A DNA stretch of 64,000 nucleotides from Actinopolymorpha sp. NPDC004070 (GTDB taxonomy: Bacteria > Actinomycetota > Actinomycetes > Propionibacteriales > Actinopolymorphaceae). The stretch's first letter is position 1, and the number at the start of each line of letters is the position of its first letter. The stretch spans positions 195,631-259,630 of the forward strand of contig NZ_JBEXMJ010000005.1 in assembly GCF_040610475.1 (NCBI RefSeq). The letters run 5' to 3'. Both the position numbers and the translations under genes were made by a program. This document shows, one piece after another, positions 1 to 8,083 of this stretch. A model generated the notes under the pieces. That model saw nothing but the letters and a program-made list of their open reading frames with translations. It ran no database searches and was not told the origin of the DNA.

Positions 1-1291
1 CAGGCGTCAGGACCTCGCTGATGTTGTCCATGTTCTTCAGCCGCTGGCCGAACGCCGTCTGCGCGTGGTTCAGCGTGTAGTCGACCACCGCGGTGCGGTA
101 CTCCGGTGGGTGCGAGTCGTTCTTGATCCAGGAGTCGATCGCCCGCGGGTCGGTGTAGTACTTCTTCTCCAACGGCATCCACAGGCCGTTCTTGAACAGG
201 TCGACGTACCTCGGGTCGTTGTGGAACATGAACAGCTCCACGGCCTCCTCGGGATACTTCGAGCCCGAGAACACCACCGACGCGCCGCCGAGCTGGGTGG
301 TGGCCGGCTCGCCGTACCTCGGCAGCACACCGATGCCGTAGTCGACCTTGCTCTGGGCCATGTCCAGCAGCACCCACTGGCCGTCCACCGCCATCGCGAT
401 CCGTTTGGTCTGCAACTGCACGTTGGTGGCCGGTGCGTTGTTGCCGAGCTGCACCGGAGTCGGCGCGACGTGGTGCTTGTACATCAGGTCCTGGAGGTTC
501 TGGAACACCTCCACCGCCTTCGGCTGGTCCAGCAGGCACTTGCGGCCGGACTCGTCCACGAACGCCGCGCCGTTGCTGCGGAGGAAGGACTCCCACGTGG
601 TGCTGGACTGCACGCTCACCGAGGCGCCGAACTGCCTGATCCGCTTGGGGTCGAAGCCGGACTCGTCGGGGCGCTTGCCGTTCTGGTCGCGGGTGAGCTT
701 GTACGCGGCCTGCACGAACTCGTCCCACGTCCAGGCCTTGCCGGCCTCGGCGGGCGGCGGCTCGACACCCGCGTCCTTCATGACTGCCCGGTTGTACCAG
801 AGCAGCATGACCTCGTTGGCAGTCTGAGTGCCGAACGTCTTGTCCTTGCCGTACCAGAAGTAGGTGCCGGGCAGCCGGTCGGCGAGCGCGGGGTACTTCT
901 TGAAGTACTTCGCGAGGTTGACCAGCTTGCCCTGCCCAGCCAGGCGGTAGCCCATCGATCCGCCCATGTACGCCACGTCCGGCGCGCGCTTGCTGGCCAC
1001 CAGCGTGTTGACCTTGGTGTCGTACTCGTTCGGGGTGTAGACGGGCTTGACCGACACCCCGTCGTACTTGTCCTCGAACTGCTTGAGCATGGCGTTGATC
1101 GCCTTCTGCTCGAACGACGAACCCCAGTACATGAACTGCAGTTGCGCCTTGCTGCCGCCGCCTCCGCCGCTGTCGCCTCCGCAGCCGGCCAGCGCCGGGA
1201 GCGCCGCGGCACCGGCCGCCAGGCCGCCCGCCCGCAGCAGGTCCCGCCGGCTCCAGCGCGGGCGGCCGGGCACGATGGGTCGGGTGTTCAT
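1..1291 (-). CDS. Sugar ABC transporter substrate-binding lipoprotein (C-terminus off left edge)
   Basis: Extracytoplasmic solute-binding protein of the family-1 (sugar) type. The N-terminus has a twin-arginine motif (SRRDLLRAGGLAAG), a hydrophobic stretch and a lipobox (LPALAGC) followed by a Gly/Ser linker, so it should be a Tat-exported, lipid-anchored binding protein. The body has the usual fold markers, for example QFMYWGSSFEQKAIDAM near the mature N-terminus and NEVMLLWYNRAVMKDAG in the middle. About 430 residues are visible and the stop codon lies outside the window. The ATG at 1291 is preceded by AGGAGAAG and overlaps the stop of the GH127 gene as ATGA, so the two are translationally coupled. 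It probably binds the arabinose sugars released by that enzyme. Its permeases, if adjacent, lie off the left edge. Ligand identity is inferred only from context. Confidence 0.9.
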   Translation of the reverse strand, partial: MNTRPIVPGRPRWSRRDLLRAGGLAAGAAALPALAGCGGDSGGGGGSKAQLQFMYWGSSFEQKAINAMLKQFEDKYDGVSVKPVYTPNEYDTKVNTLVASKRAPDVAYMGGSMGYRLAGQGKLVNLAKYFKKYPALADRLPGTYFWYGKDKTFGTQTANEVMLLWYNRAVMKDAGVEPPPAEAGKAWTWDEFVQAAYKLTRDQNGKRPDESGFDPKRIRQFGASVSVQSSTTWESFLRSNGAAFVDESGRKCLLDQPKAVEVFQNLQDLMYKHHVAPTPVQLGNNAPATNVQLQTKRIAMAVDGQWVLLDMAQSKVDYGIGVLPRYGEPATTQLGGASVVFSGSKYPEEAVELFMFHNDPRYVDLFKNGLWMPLEKKYYTDPRAIDSWIKNDSHPPEYRTAVVDYTLNHAQTAFGQRLKNMDNISEVLTP

Positions 1292-3270
1292 GAGGCTTCT
1301 CCTGAGGTGGCTGACGGGGTGACTGACTGGGTGACGGGCAGCCAGACCCGCATCGCGCGGCCGTCCCGGTTGTCCCACTGGAAGTAGGGCACCGCGGTCG
1401 CGGTCACCGCCTGGCTGGTCACCGACTGGGCGGTGGGCTGGGACGAGTACGGAAAACCGTTGCGTGGCTGGGACACCGCGGCGGCGTCCATGGTGAGCAG
1501 GACCGTGCGGCCGACTCCGGCAAGGTCGGCTTGCGGTACGACCCGGATACCCGCGTCAGGTGCGAGCGTGAGGTCCTCCACGTCGACACCGTCGGCCTGG
1601 TCGGTCTGCTCGAAGCAGTAGACGAGCGGGCCGCGTTCGACCGCGACACACCCGCGTACCGCGTCGATCCGCTGGTGCGGGAAGACCAGCCGGGGCGTGA
1701 GGTCCAGCGTGATCGTGACGGTGTCACCCGGCACCCAGGCCCGGCGGACGACGACGTAGCCGCGCTCGTCCGGGGTCGCGTCGGCAGGCTCGCAGTTCAC
1801 ACTGATCCCCACGGACGGGCTCCACGCCGGCACCCGCAGCGCCAGCGACCACTCGCCCTCCGGCGCGGCGTCGACGGTGAACGCGACCTCTCCCTCCCAG
1901 GGGTACTCGGTCCGCACCGACAGAGCCACCTCGCCCGCGGGCAGGTCCGCCCGGATCGTGCCCGGGACGTACTGGTGGACGCTCAGCCCGTCGTCGTTCG
2001 TGGTGGCGACGTAGTGGCTGAGCGAGGACACCAGCCGCATGATGTTCGGCGGGCAGCACGCGCAGCTGAACCACTCGTGCCGGCGGCCCGGGTCGTCGCC
2101 CTCGGCGTGGTCGTGCCTGCGCTGCAACGGGTTGACGTAGAAGAACCGCGTGCCGTCGGTCGACGTCGACGCCGCGAACGCGTTGTACAGCGTGCGTTCG
2201 AGCAGGTCGGCGTACCGGCCCTCGCCCGTCGCCAGCAGAAGTCGCCAGTTCCAGTGCACGCTCGCGATCGCCGCACAGGTCTCGTTGTACGACCGGTCCG
2301 GCGGCAGCTCGTAGCGGTCACCGAAGGCCTCGTGGGAGTGCCGCGAGCCGACCCCGCCGGTGAGCTGGGTCTTGGTCGCCACCATGTCCTCCCACCGGCG
2401 TACGGAGGAGGCGAGCAGCGACTCGTCGCCGGTCTCGAGATACAGGTCGACGATGCCGGCCTCGAGGTAGAGCGCGCGGACGGCGTGGCCCACCTCGGTG
2501 TCGGCCTCGCGTACCGGCAGGTGGTCCTGGAAGTAGCGCTGGCCCATGCCGCTGCCGGCGATGTGGCCCTTGCCGCGCTCGTCGACGAGGTGCAGCGAGA
2601 GGTCGAGGTAGGAACGCTCGCCGGTGAGCCGGTACAGCTCGACCAGCGCGGTCTCGATCTCCGGGTGGCCGTCGATACCGGGGTTGCCGCCGCGCAGGAA
2701 CACCTCGACCAGATGGTCGGCGAATCGGCGCGCCACGGCGAGCAGCTCGGGCTCACCACCGACGCGGGCAGCGGCCACCGCGGCCTGCACCAGGTGGCCG
2801 GCGCAGTACATCTCGTGGCTGTGCTCGAGTTCGGCGTACTGCCGCTCGGGCTTGACCACCTGGTAGTAGGAGTTGAGGTAGCCGTCGCCGCGCTGCGCTC
2901 TGGCGAGCAGCTCCGCGGCCCGGCGCAGGAAGTCGTGCAGCTCACCGGCGTCCTCGCGGCCCGCCTCCCAGGCGACCGCCTCCAGCTGCTTGTAGAGGTC
3001 GGAGTCCATGAACCTCGGGCCGCGGAAGTCACCGGTCACCTCGCCGGCGGCCAGCCGGAGGTTGTGCAGGTTTCCGGCCTCCTCCAGCTGCTTGATGCCC
3101 AGCGGAATGCTGGCCGCGCGGTTGGTCTCCTGCCACCGGCCGAGCGGGCCGCCGTCGATGCGGACGTCCCGCAGCCGCAGTGGGCGGTGCGGTGCCCGGG
3201 CGGCCGGTGTCGGCTCGACCGGACCGGCGCCTGCCGGAGCGGCGGCTGGTTGGTTCGCCGTGGTGGTCAT
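1288..3270 (-). CDS. GH127 beta-L-arabinofuranosidase (DUF1680 family)
   Basis: Predicted glycoside hydrolase family 127 enzyme, 660 aa, close to the family's usual length. GH127 enzymes release beta-L-arabinofuranose using a cysteine nucleophile held by a zinc site. The matching residues are visible: the NETCAA segment near residue 330 (Glu and the first Cys) and the FSCACCPPN segment near residue 403 (the vicinal Cys pair). The GDRYELPPD segment before NETCAA also fits the family. There is no signal peptide, only an Ala/Pro-rich start, so the enzyme should be cytoplasmic and act on imported oligosaccharides. A well-placed AGGAGG lies just upstream of the ATG. It forms an operon with the binding protein that follows and faces the LacI gene across a promoter region with a LacI-type half-palindrome. 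Family assignment is firm; exact substrate is inferred. Confidence 0.92.
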   Translation of the reverse strand: MTTTANQPAAAPAGAGPVEPTPAARAPHRPLRLRDVRIDGGPLGRWQETNRAASIPLGIKQLEEAGNLHNLRLAAGEVTGDFRGPRFMDSDLYKQLEAVAWEAGREDAGELHDFLRRAAELLARAQRGDGYLNSYYQVVKPERQYAELEHSHEMYCAGHLVQAAVAAARVGGEPELLAVARRFADHLVEVFLRGGNPGIDGHPEIETALVELYRLTGERSYLDLSLHLVDERGKGHIAGSGMGQRYFQDHLPVREADTEVGHAVRALYLEAGIVDLYLETGDESLLASSVRRWEDMVATKTQLTGGVGSRHSHEAFGDRYELPPDRSYNETCAAIASVHWNWRLLLATGEGRYADLLERTLYNAFAASTSTDGTRFFYVNPLQRRHDHAEGDDPGRRHEWFSCACCPPNIMRLVSSLSHYVATTNDDGLSVHQYVPGTIRADLPAGEVALSVRTEYPWEGEVAFTVDAAPEGEWSLALRVPAWSPSVGISVNCEPADATPDERGYVVVRRAWVPGDTVTITLDLTPRLVFPHQRIDAVRGCVAVERGPLVYCFEQTDQADGVDVEDLTLAPDAGIRVVPQADLAGVGRTVLLTMDAAAVSQPRNGFPYSSQPTAQSVTSQAVTATAVPYFQWDNRDGRAMRVWLPVTQSVTPSATSGEAS

Positions 3271-3408
3271 GGGCCTCCTTCGTGGGTACGCCCGGCCGGC
3301 GTCGCGGCTCGGGGCCGGAGCGGCAGCAGGGCACGAACGTGGAGCGCGGTACGAGGTGCGAACGAGGTGGTGAACCTCCCGGACACAACCGGGAGAAGGC
3401 TCAAGGAA

Positions 3409-3420
3409 TAGGTTTTCCTA
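3409..3420. promoter_or_regulatory. Candidate operator TAGG-TTTT-CCTA
   Basis: A short inverted repeat (TAGG, 4-nt spacer, CCTA) lies just downstream of the predicted transcription start of the GH127 operon. An AT-rich palindrome is unusual in this GC-rich sequence, and the place is right for a repressor encoded by the adjacent LacI gene. The site is short, so this is a candidate only. Confidence 0.4.
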
Positions 3421-3431
3421 ATCGCGCCCAC

Positions 3432-3461
3432 AAGGTAGGGCTGATCAACGAGCACGGTCAA
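3432..3461 (-). promoter_or_regulatory. Predicted promoter of the GH127 operon
   Basis: On the minus strand TTGACC (3461-3456) is followed after 18 bp by TACCTT (3437-3432), a good match to actinobacterial housekeeping promoters (TTGAC/TANNNT). The start site would be near 3425, leaving a leader of about 155 nt before the GH127 ATG. Confidence 0.5.
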
Positions 3462-3560
3462 TACCCTGTGCCGGGTTCAGTCTTGTTTCGCACGTACTGT
3501 TTCCCAGGCAGCCCGTACACTGCGCACGTCCCGACACCGGCCGGACCGAAGGAAACCACG

Positions 3561-4598
3561 TTGCCGACACCCCCCTCCCCGGAGGTTCGCGCCATCACCA
3601 TCCGCGACGTGGCGAGCCTGGCCGCCGTCTCGGTCGGCACCGCGTCGAAGGCTCTGAACGGCCGCGGAAAGCTGCGGCAGGAGACGCGAGACCGGGTGGT
3701 CGAGGCGGCCCGCCAACTGGGCTTCCGGCCCAACGCGCTGGCCCGCGGTCTGCTCAGCGGACGTACGTTCACCGTGGGCCTGGTCACCTCCGACAGCTTC
3801 GGCAGGTTCAGCATCCCGGTGATGCTGGGTGCGGAGGACGCGCTCGGCGCCGGTCAGATCTCGGTGTTCATGTGCGACACCCGCGACGACCCGATCCGTG
3901 AACGCCACCACGTGCAGACCCTGCTGGCCCGGCGGGTGGACGGGCTGCTGGTCACCGGGCGGCGGACCGAGCCCCGTCCGTCCATCGGTGCCGACCTGCC
4001 GGTGCCGGTGGTGTACGCGATGACCCAGTCGACCGACCCGGCCGACCTGTCGGTGATCCCGGACGACGAGGGCGGCGGCGCGCTCGCGGTCGGCCACCTG
4101 CTCGCCACCGGCCGCACCCGGATCGCGCACATCGCCGGGCCGGGCCGGTTCCTCGCCGCCCGCCAGCGTGCCGCCGGCGTGCACCGCGCGCTGGCCGAGG
4201 CAGGCCTGGCGCTGGTCGGCGGCGAGCCGCTGCACGGCGAGTGGACCGAGGAGTGGGGCCGCCAGGGCGCGGACATCCTGCTGCGGGCCGAACCCGAGGT
4301 CGACGCGATCTTCTGCGGCAACGACCAGATCGCCCGCGGCGTCGCCGAGACCCTTCGCGAGCGGGGCAGGCGGGTGCCCGACGACATCGCGTTGATCGGG
4401 TTCGACAACTGGGAGGCGATGGCCCTGGGATCACGGCCCCCGTTGACCACGGTGGACATGAGCCTCGGCGAGGTCGGCCGGATCGCCGCCGAGCACCTGC
4501 TGGCCGCCATCGGCGGGCGACCGGTGACCGGCGGGGTGCAGACGATTCCCTGCCGGCTCGTCGTCCGCGAGTCCACCGGTCCCCGCCGCGACGGCTAG
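3561..4598 (+). CDS. LacI-family transcriptional regulator
   Basis: LacI/GalR-type repressor, 345 aa. The N-terminal helix-turn-helix reads TIRDVASLAAVSVGTASKAL, followed by the hinge segment FRPNALARGLLSGRTFTVGL. The rest is a periplasmic-binding-protein-like sensor domain with typical segments (FCGNDQIARGVAETLRERG, DIALIGFDNWE, PPLTTVDMS). I chose the TTG at 3561 because GAAGGA precedes it at proper spacing and it starts a few residues before the conserved helix-turn-helix; the reading frame is open further upstream but lacks a convincing start. It is divergent from the GH127/binding-protein operon and so is its likely regulator, responding to an arabinose-type sugar (inference). It converges on pyrE with only a few bases between the stops. 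Confidence 0.9.
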   Translation: MPTPPSPEVRAITIRDVASLAAVSVGTASKALNGRGKLRQETRDRVVEAARQLGFRPNALARGLLSGRTFTVGLVTSDSFGRFSIPVMLGAEDALGAGQISVFMCDTRDDPIRERHHVQTLLARRVDGLLVTGRRTEPRPSIGADLPVPVVYAMTQSTDPADLSVIPDDEGGGALAVGHLLATGRTRIAHIAGPGRFLAARQRAAGVHRALAEAGLALVGGEPLHGEWTEEWGRQGADILLRAEPEVDAIFCGNDQIARGVAETLRERGRRVPDDIALIGFDNWEAMALGSRPPLTTVDMSLGEVGRIAAEHLLAAIGGRPVTGGVQTIPCRLVVRESTGPRRDG

Positions 4599-4601
4599 GG
4601 C

Positions 4602-5138
4602 CTAGCCTCGGCCGGCTTCCAGGTCCCGGCGGCGGAACAACGCATGCAGGGTGAGGTCGACGTCGGCAAGTGCCTGCGCGCCGCCCTCCTCCCGGTCGAT
4701 CACGCACAGGGCGTGCTCGACGTGCGCGCCGAGCGCGCGCAGGTCCTGCGTCGAGAGCACGACCTGCCCGCCGCTGGTCACCACGTCCTCGACCACGAGC
4801 ACCCTGCGTCCCTCGACGTCCGCGCCCTCGGCCAGCCGGGCCGTGCCGTACTCCTTAGCCTTCTTGCGTACGAAGGCGCACGGCAGGCCGGTGTGCCGCC
4901 CGAGTGCCGTGACGACGGCGATCCCGCCCATCTCCAATCCGGCCAGCACCTCGGTCCCCGCGGGAACGAGTGGGGCCAGCGCGGCGCCCACCTCGTCCAG
5001 CAACACCGGGTCGGCCTCGAACTGGTACTTGTCGAAGTACTCCGTGGTCTCCCGTCCGGATCGCAGGACGAACCGCCCTGTCAACCGGCACCTGTCAGCG
5101 ATCCGATAAGCAAGCCGTGCGTTGGTCACGGTCGCCAA
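4602..5138 (-). CDS. pyrE: Orotate phosphoribosyltransferase
   Basis: Makes orotidine-5'-phosphate from orotate and PRPP in de novo pyrimidine synthesis. The 178-aa length fits the short actinobacterial form. The PRPP-binding signature is clear (RVLVVEDVVTSGGQ), as are the catalytic-loop Lys residues (FVRKKAKEYGT) and the substrate segment VLAGLEMGGIAV. It lies among sugar-use genes with no other pyrimidine gene in view, so its job is probably unrelated to its neighbours. It is transcribed toward LacI and ends 3 bp from that gene's stop. Confidence 0.93.
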   Translation of the reverse strand: MATVTNARLAYRIADRCRLTGRFVLRSGRETTEYFDKYQFEADPVLLDEVGAALAPLVPAGTEVLAGLEMGGIAVVTALGRHTGLPCAFVRKKAKEYGTARLAEGADVEGRRVLVVEDVVTSGGQVVLSTQDLRALGAHVEHALCVIDREEGGAQALADVDLTLHALFRRRDLEAGRG

Positions 5139-5172
5139 GCATGGCAGGCCGGATCCGGACCGGGCCCCCGGA

Positions 5173-6231
5173 TCAGGGATGCAACAGCACCTTGCGCAGG
5201 TCGGCGGGGCGTTCCCGCAGGGTCGACAGCGCCGAGCCCACGTCGGCCACCGCGTACCGGTGACTGATCAGCGGGCGCAGGTCGAGCAGCCCGGCGTTGA
5301 ATATCCTGACCACGTGCTCCCAGGCCGCGGCGGACGCACCGAAGACGCCCTGCACCCGCAGGTGTTTGAGCACGATGTCGGTCAGGTCGCCCTCGGCCGG
5401 TCCGCCCGGAATCCCTTCCAGGACGACGGTCGCACCGCGACGGGCCGCGTTCAGCGCGGCCTTGGCCGACGTCTGCCTACTGCCCGCCTCGATCACCACG
5501 TCGGCGTCGCAGGTCCAGCCCGGCTCGACCGCCTCGGCGTTGCTGACGCACCGGGTCGCGCCCCAGGCGGCGCCGAGCTCACGACCACTGGGACTGTCGC
5601 CGATCAGCACCAGTTCGCTCGGGCTGTACGCGGCGAGCACCTGGCAGGCGACCAGACTGAGCGTTCCGGTGCCGACGACCGCGACCCGTGCCCCGACGGC
5701 GGGGGCGGCCGCGAGGATCCCCTCCAGTACGCACGCCGACGGCTCCAGCAGCGCCGCGGCCTCGAGGTCGGCACCGGCCTTCAGCTGGTGCACCAGTCGC
5801 GCGGGCACGAGGACGTAGGAGCTGAACGCGCCCGCGTGGGTGAAGCCGGTCTCGGCGTACCCCGCCTCGCACAGGTTGGTGGCGCCTTCCCGGCAGCGCG
5901 GGCAGCGTCCGCAGTTGCGGAAGCCCTGCGCCACCACCGGATCGTCGACCGCCAGCCAGTCCACGCCGTCGCCCAGGGCGGCGACGGTGCCGGCCCACTC
6001 GTGCCCGGGCACCACGGGATAGCTGACGTACGCCGCCGGGCGGGTGCCGGCGAACAGCTCGACGTCGCTGCCGCAGATGCCGGCCGCGCCGACCCGGACC
6101 AACACCTCGCCCGGCCCGGGCGGCGCCAGCGGCCGCTCCTCGACACCGAAGTCGTCGGGCCCGCGTACGACCACCGACGGATTGGTCTCCGGAATCGACT
6201 GTCCGGATGTCGTGGATGGTGTTGCTGTCAT
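5173..6231 (-). CDS. Zinc-dependent medium-chain alcohol/sugar dehydrogenase
   Basis: Medium-chain dehydrogenase/reductase of the threonine/sorbitol dehydrogenase type, 352 aa. Catalytic zinc ligands are in ICGSD and PGHE, and a four-cysteine structural zinc lobe is present (CGRCPRCREGATNLC). The Rossmann region follows (ARVAVVGTGTLSLVACQVL), a slightly degenerate GxGxxG. I prefer the ATG at 6231, which has GAGGACG upstream; a TTG at 6249 would overlap the GH51 stop directly. It lies immediately downstream of the GH51 arabinofuranosidase and is almost certainly co-transcribed with it, suggesting oxidation of arabinose or a derived polyol. The substrate cannot be read from sequence. Confidence 0.9.
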   Translation of the reverse strand: MTATPSTTSGQSIPETNPSVVVRGPDDFGVEERPLAPPGPGEVLVRVGAAGICGSDVELFAGTRPAAYVSYPVVPGHEWAGTVAALGDGVDWLAVDDPVVAQGFRNCGRCPRCREGATNLCEAGYAETGFTHAGAFSSYVLVPARLVHQLKAGADLEAAALLEPSACVLEGILAAAPAVGARVAVVGTGTLSLVACQVLAAYSPSELVLIGDSPSGRELGAAWGATRCVSNAEAVEPGWTCDADVVIEAGSRQTSAKAALNAARRGATVVLEGIPGGPAEGDLTDIVLKHLRVQGVFGASAAAWEHVVRIFNAGLLDLRPLISHRYAVADVGSALSTLRERPADLRKVLLHP

Positions 6232-6245
6232 GGCCGTCCTCGCTG

Positions 6246-7745
6246 TCAACGAGCGGTTGCCAGGCGGACGACGTTGTACGACATCGGCGCCAGCTCGAAG
6301 CGCAGCTTCCCGTCCTCGACGACCGGGGCGTCCTGGACCCGCGGCGCGACCCGGTCCGGTTGCTCGGCGGTGTTGGCCGCGTCCCGGTCCTCACCGGACA
6401 GCGCGATGTGCTCGACGGCGCGGGCGTCCTTCAGCGCACGGACGTCGACCTCGACCAGCAGCGGCTCTGTCAGGGACCGGTTGACGGCGAACACCGCGGC
6501 GGCGCCGTTCTCCTCGTCCAGGGTGGCGGTGCAGTCCAGCTGGGGCACCGGCCCGAAGTCGGGGGTGTCGACCTGGGGTCCGGTCGGCTCCACCCGCAGG
6601 GTCGAACCCGTGCCGTACTGGAACGCGAGCCGCATCGGGTGGAACGTCGACTGGCGGTACGCCGGTCCGCCCGCGACCGTCGTGATCGGCGCGATCACGT
6701 TGACCAGCTGGGCGAAGCAGGCCATCGTCACCCGGTCGGCGCGCCGCAGCAGGCTGTTGAGCAGCGAGCCCACCACCACCGCGTCGGCCAGGGAGTACTG
6801 GTCCTCGAAGAGCGACGGGCCGGTCACCCACTCCCGCTCGTCGCCGGGCACGTGGTACCAGACGTTCCACTCGTCGTAGGACAGGTTGATCGACTTCTTG
6901 CTGCGGGTCTTCGCCTTCACGTAGTCGCACGTGGCGATCACGGACTCGATCATCGCGTCCATGTCGACGCCGGAGGCCAGGAAGCTGGCGAAGTCGCCGT
7001 TGCTCGGGCGGTAGTAGGAGTGCAGCGAGACGTAGTCGACGACCTCGTAGGTGTGCTCGAGAACCTCGGCCTCCCACGAGCCGAACGTCGGCATCTTCCG
7101 GCCGGAACTGCCGCAGGCGACGAGCTCGAGGTCGGGGTCGACCAGCCGCATCGCCTTCGCGGTCTGGTTGGCGAGGATGCCGTAGTCGCGGGCGGTCTTG
7201 TGGGCGATCTGCCAGGGGCCGTCCATCTCGTTGCCGAGGCACCAGATCTTGATGTCGTGCGGGTCCTTCGCGCCGTACTTCGCCCGCAGATCCGACCAGT
7301 ACGTCCCGGCGGGGTGGTTGCAGTACTCAACCAGCGCTGCCGCCTCCTGCACGCCGCGCGTGCCGAGGTTGACCGCCATCATCGGCTCGACGCCGGCCTT
7401 GCGGCACCAGGCGGCGAACTCGTCGACGCCGACCTCGTTGGTCTCCAGCGTCTTCCACGCCAGGTCCAGCCGGTGCGGGCGTTCGGCGCGCGGGCCGATG
7501 CCGTCCTCCCACTGGTAGCCGGACACGAAGTTGCCACCGGGGTAGCGGACGGTGCTGACGCCGAGCTCGCGGGTCAGGTCGAGCACGTCGGTGCGGAAAC
7601 CGTCTTCGTCGGCGCCGGGGTGGTCGGGTTCGTAGATGCCGCCGTAGACGCATCGGCCCAGATGCTCGACGAACGAGCCGCGCACACGCGGGTCTACGGC
7701 TCCGATCCGGAACGCGGGGTCAAGAGTGAGGCTGGCCTTGTTCAC
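6246..7745 (-). CDS. GH51 alpha-L-arabinofuranosidase
   Basis: Retaining glycoside hydrolase family 51 enzyme, 499 aa, normal length. The acid/base Glu is in WCLGNEMDGPWQ (about residue 171) and the nucleophile Glu in LSYDEWNVWY (about residue 290). The start region RIGAVDPRVRGSFVEHLGRCVYGG is typical of the family. I use the GTG at 7745, preceded by GGAAGGAAG; the frame extends further upstream but without homology. No signal peptide, so it is intracellular and acts on short imported arabino-oligosaccharides. It is the first gene of an operon with the zinc dehydrogenase and is divergent from a sugar ABC transporter operon, forming with GH127 a complementary alpha/beta arabinofuranosidase pair. 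Confidence 0.94.
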   Translation of the reverse strand: MNKASLTLDPAFRIGAVDPRVRGSFVEHLGRCVYGGIYEPDHPGADEDGFRTDVLDLTRELGVSTVRYPGGNFVSGYQWEDGIGPRAERPHRLDLAWKTLETNEVGVDEFAAWCRKAGVEPMMAVNLGTRGVQEAAALVEYCNHPAGTYWSDLRAKYGAKDPHDIKIWCLGNEMDGPWQIAHKTARDYGILANQTAKAMRLVDPDLELVACGSSGRKMPTFGSWEAEVLEHTYEVVDYVSLHSYYRPSNGDFASFLASGVDMDAMIESVIATCDYVKAKTRSKKSINLSYDEWNVWYHVPGDEREWVTGPSLFEDQYSLADAVVVGSLLNSLLRRADRVTMACFAQLVNVIAPITTVAGGPAYRQSTFHPMRLAFQYGTGSTLRVEPTGPQVDTPDFGPVPQLDCTATLDEENGAAAVFAVNRSLTEPLLVEVDVRALKDARAVEHIALSGEDRDAANTAEQPDRVAPRVQDAPVVEDGKLRFELAPMSYNVVRLATAR

Positions 7746-8083
7746 GGGCGTCGGCTTCCTTCCGCTGAGGTCCCGAGGGCTACCTGGCTCACGACGAACG
7801 GATTCGGCGGCGGGCGGCGAAACTGCCGAGAAACCGGATAGACCAATCCGTTGACGTCGTCGAAGCGTGATCGTAGCCTTTGCTTCGATATCACGCACAT
7901 TGTTCGATATTTCGAACACGGAGCATGCTCGAATCGGCCTTGGAAATCCGCTTTCAGCAGCTCTCGGCAACACCGCAAGCCGTTTTCGTGACAAGCAAAC
8001 CGGTCGAGGCCCAGGTGACAGCCAGGGCCCCGCCCTCGACACCGAATCCGCACCGACCACATCCGGACGGAGGTGCCCGGGCA
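7746..8083. promoter_or_regulatory. Divergent control region between GH51 and ABC transporter operons
   Basis: This 338-bp gene-free stretch separates two outward-facing operons and is more AT-rich in its middle than the genes around it. On the plus strand TTGACG (7851-7856) and TAGCCT (7874-7879) are 17 bp apart and could serve the transporter. Just downstream is the palindrome at 7902-7917, and an 8-bp half (TTCGATAT) also occurs at 7884-7891, 19 bp before the palindrome's copy. A repressor bound here could control both directions. Confidence 0.5.
7902..7917. promoter_or_regulatory. Perfect palindrome GTTCGATATTTCGAAC (candidate operator)
   Basis: Two perfect 6-bp arms (GTTCGA and TCGAAC) with a 4-bp AT spacer lie between the divergent GH51 and sugar-transporter operons, just past a predicted -10 box. 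The symmetry and location suggest an operator. Which regulator binds is unknown; it does not resemble the TAGG-TTTT-CCTA site near the LacI gene. Confidence 0.45.

Noticed and set aside
1531..3411. Plus-strand frame of about 626 codons over the GH127 gene
   Set aside because: Low-complexity translation opposite a gene with catalytic motifs; no ribosome-binding site.
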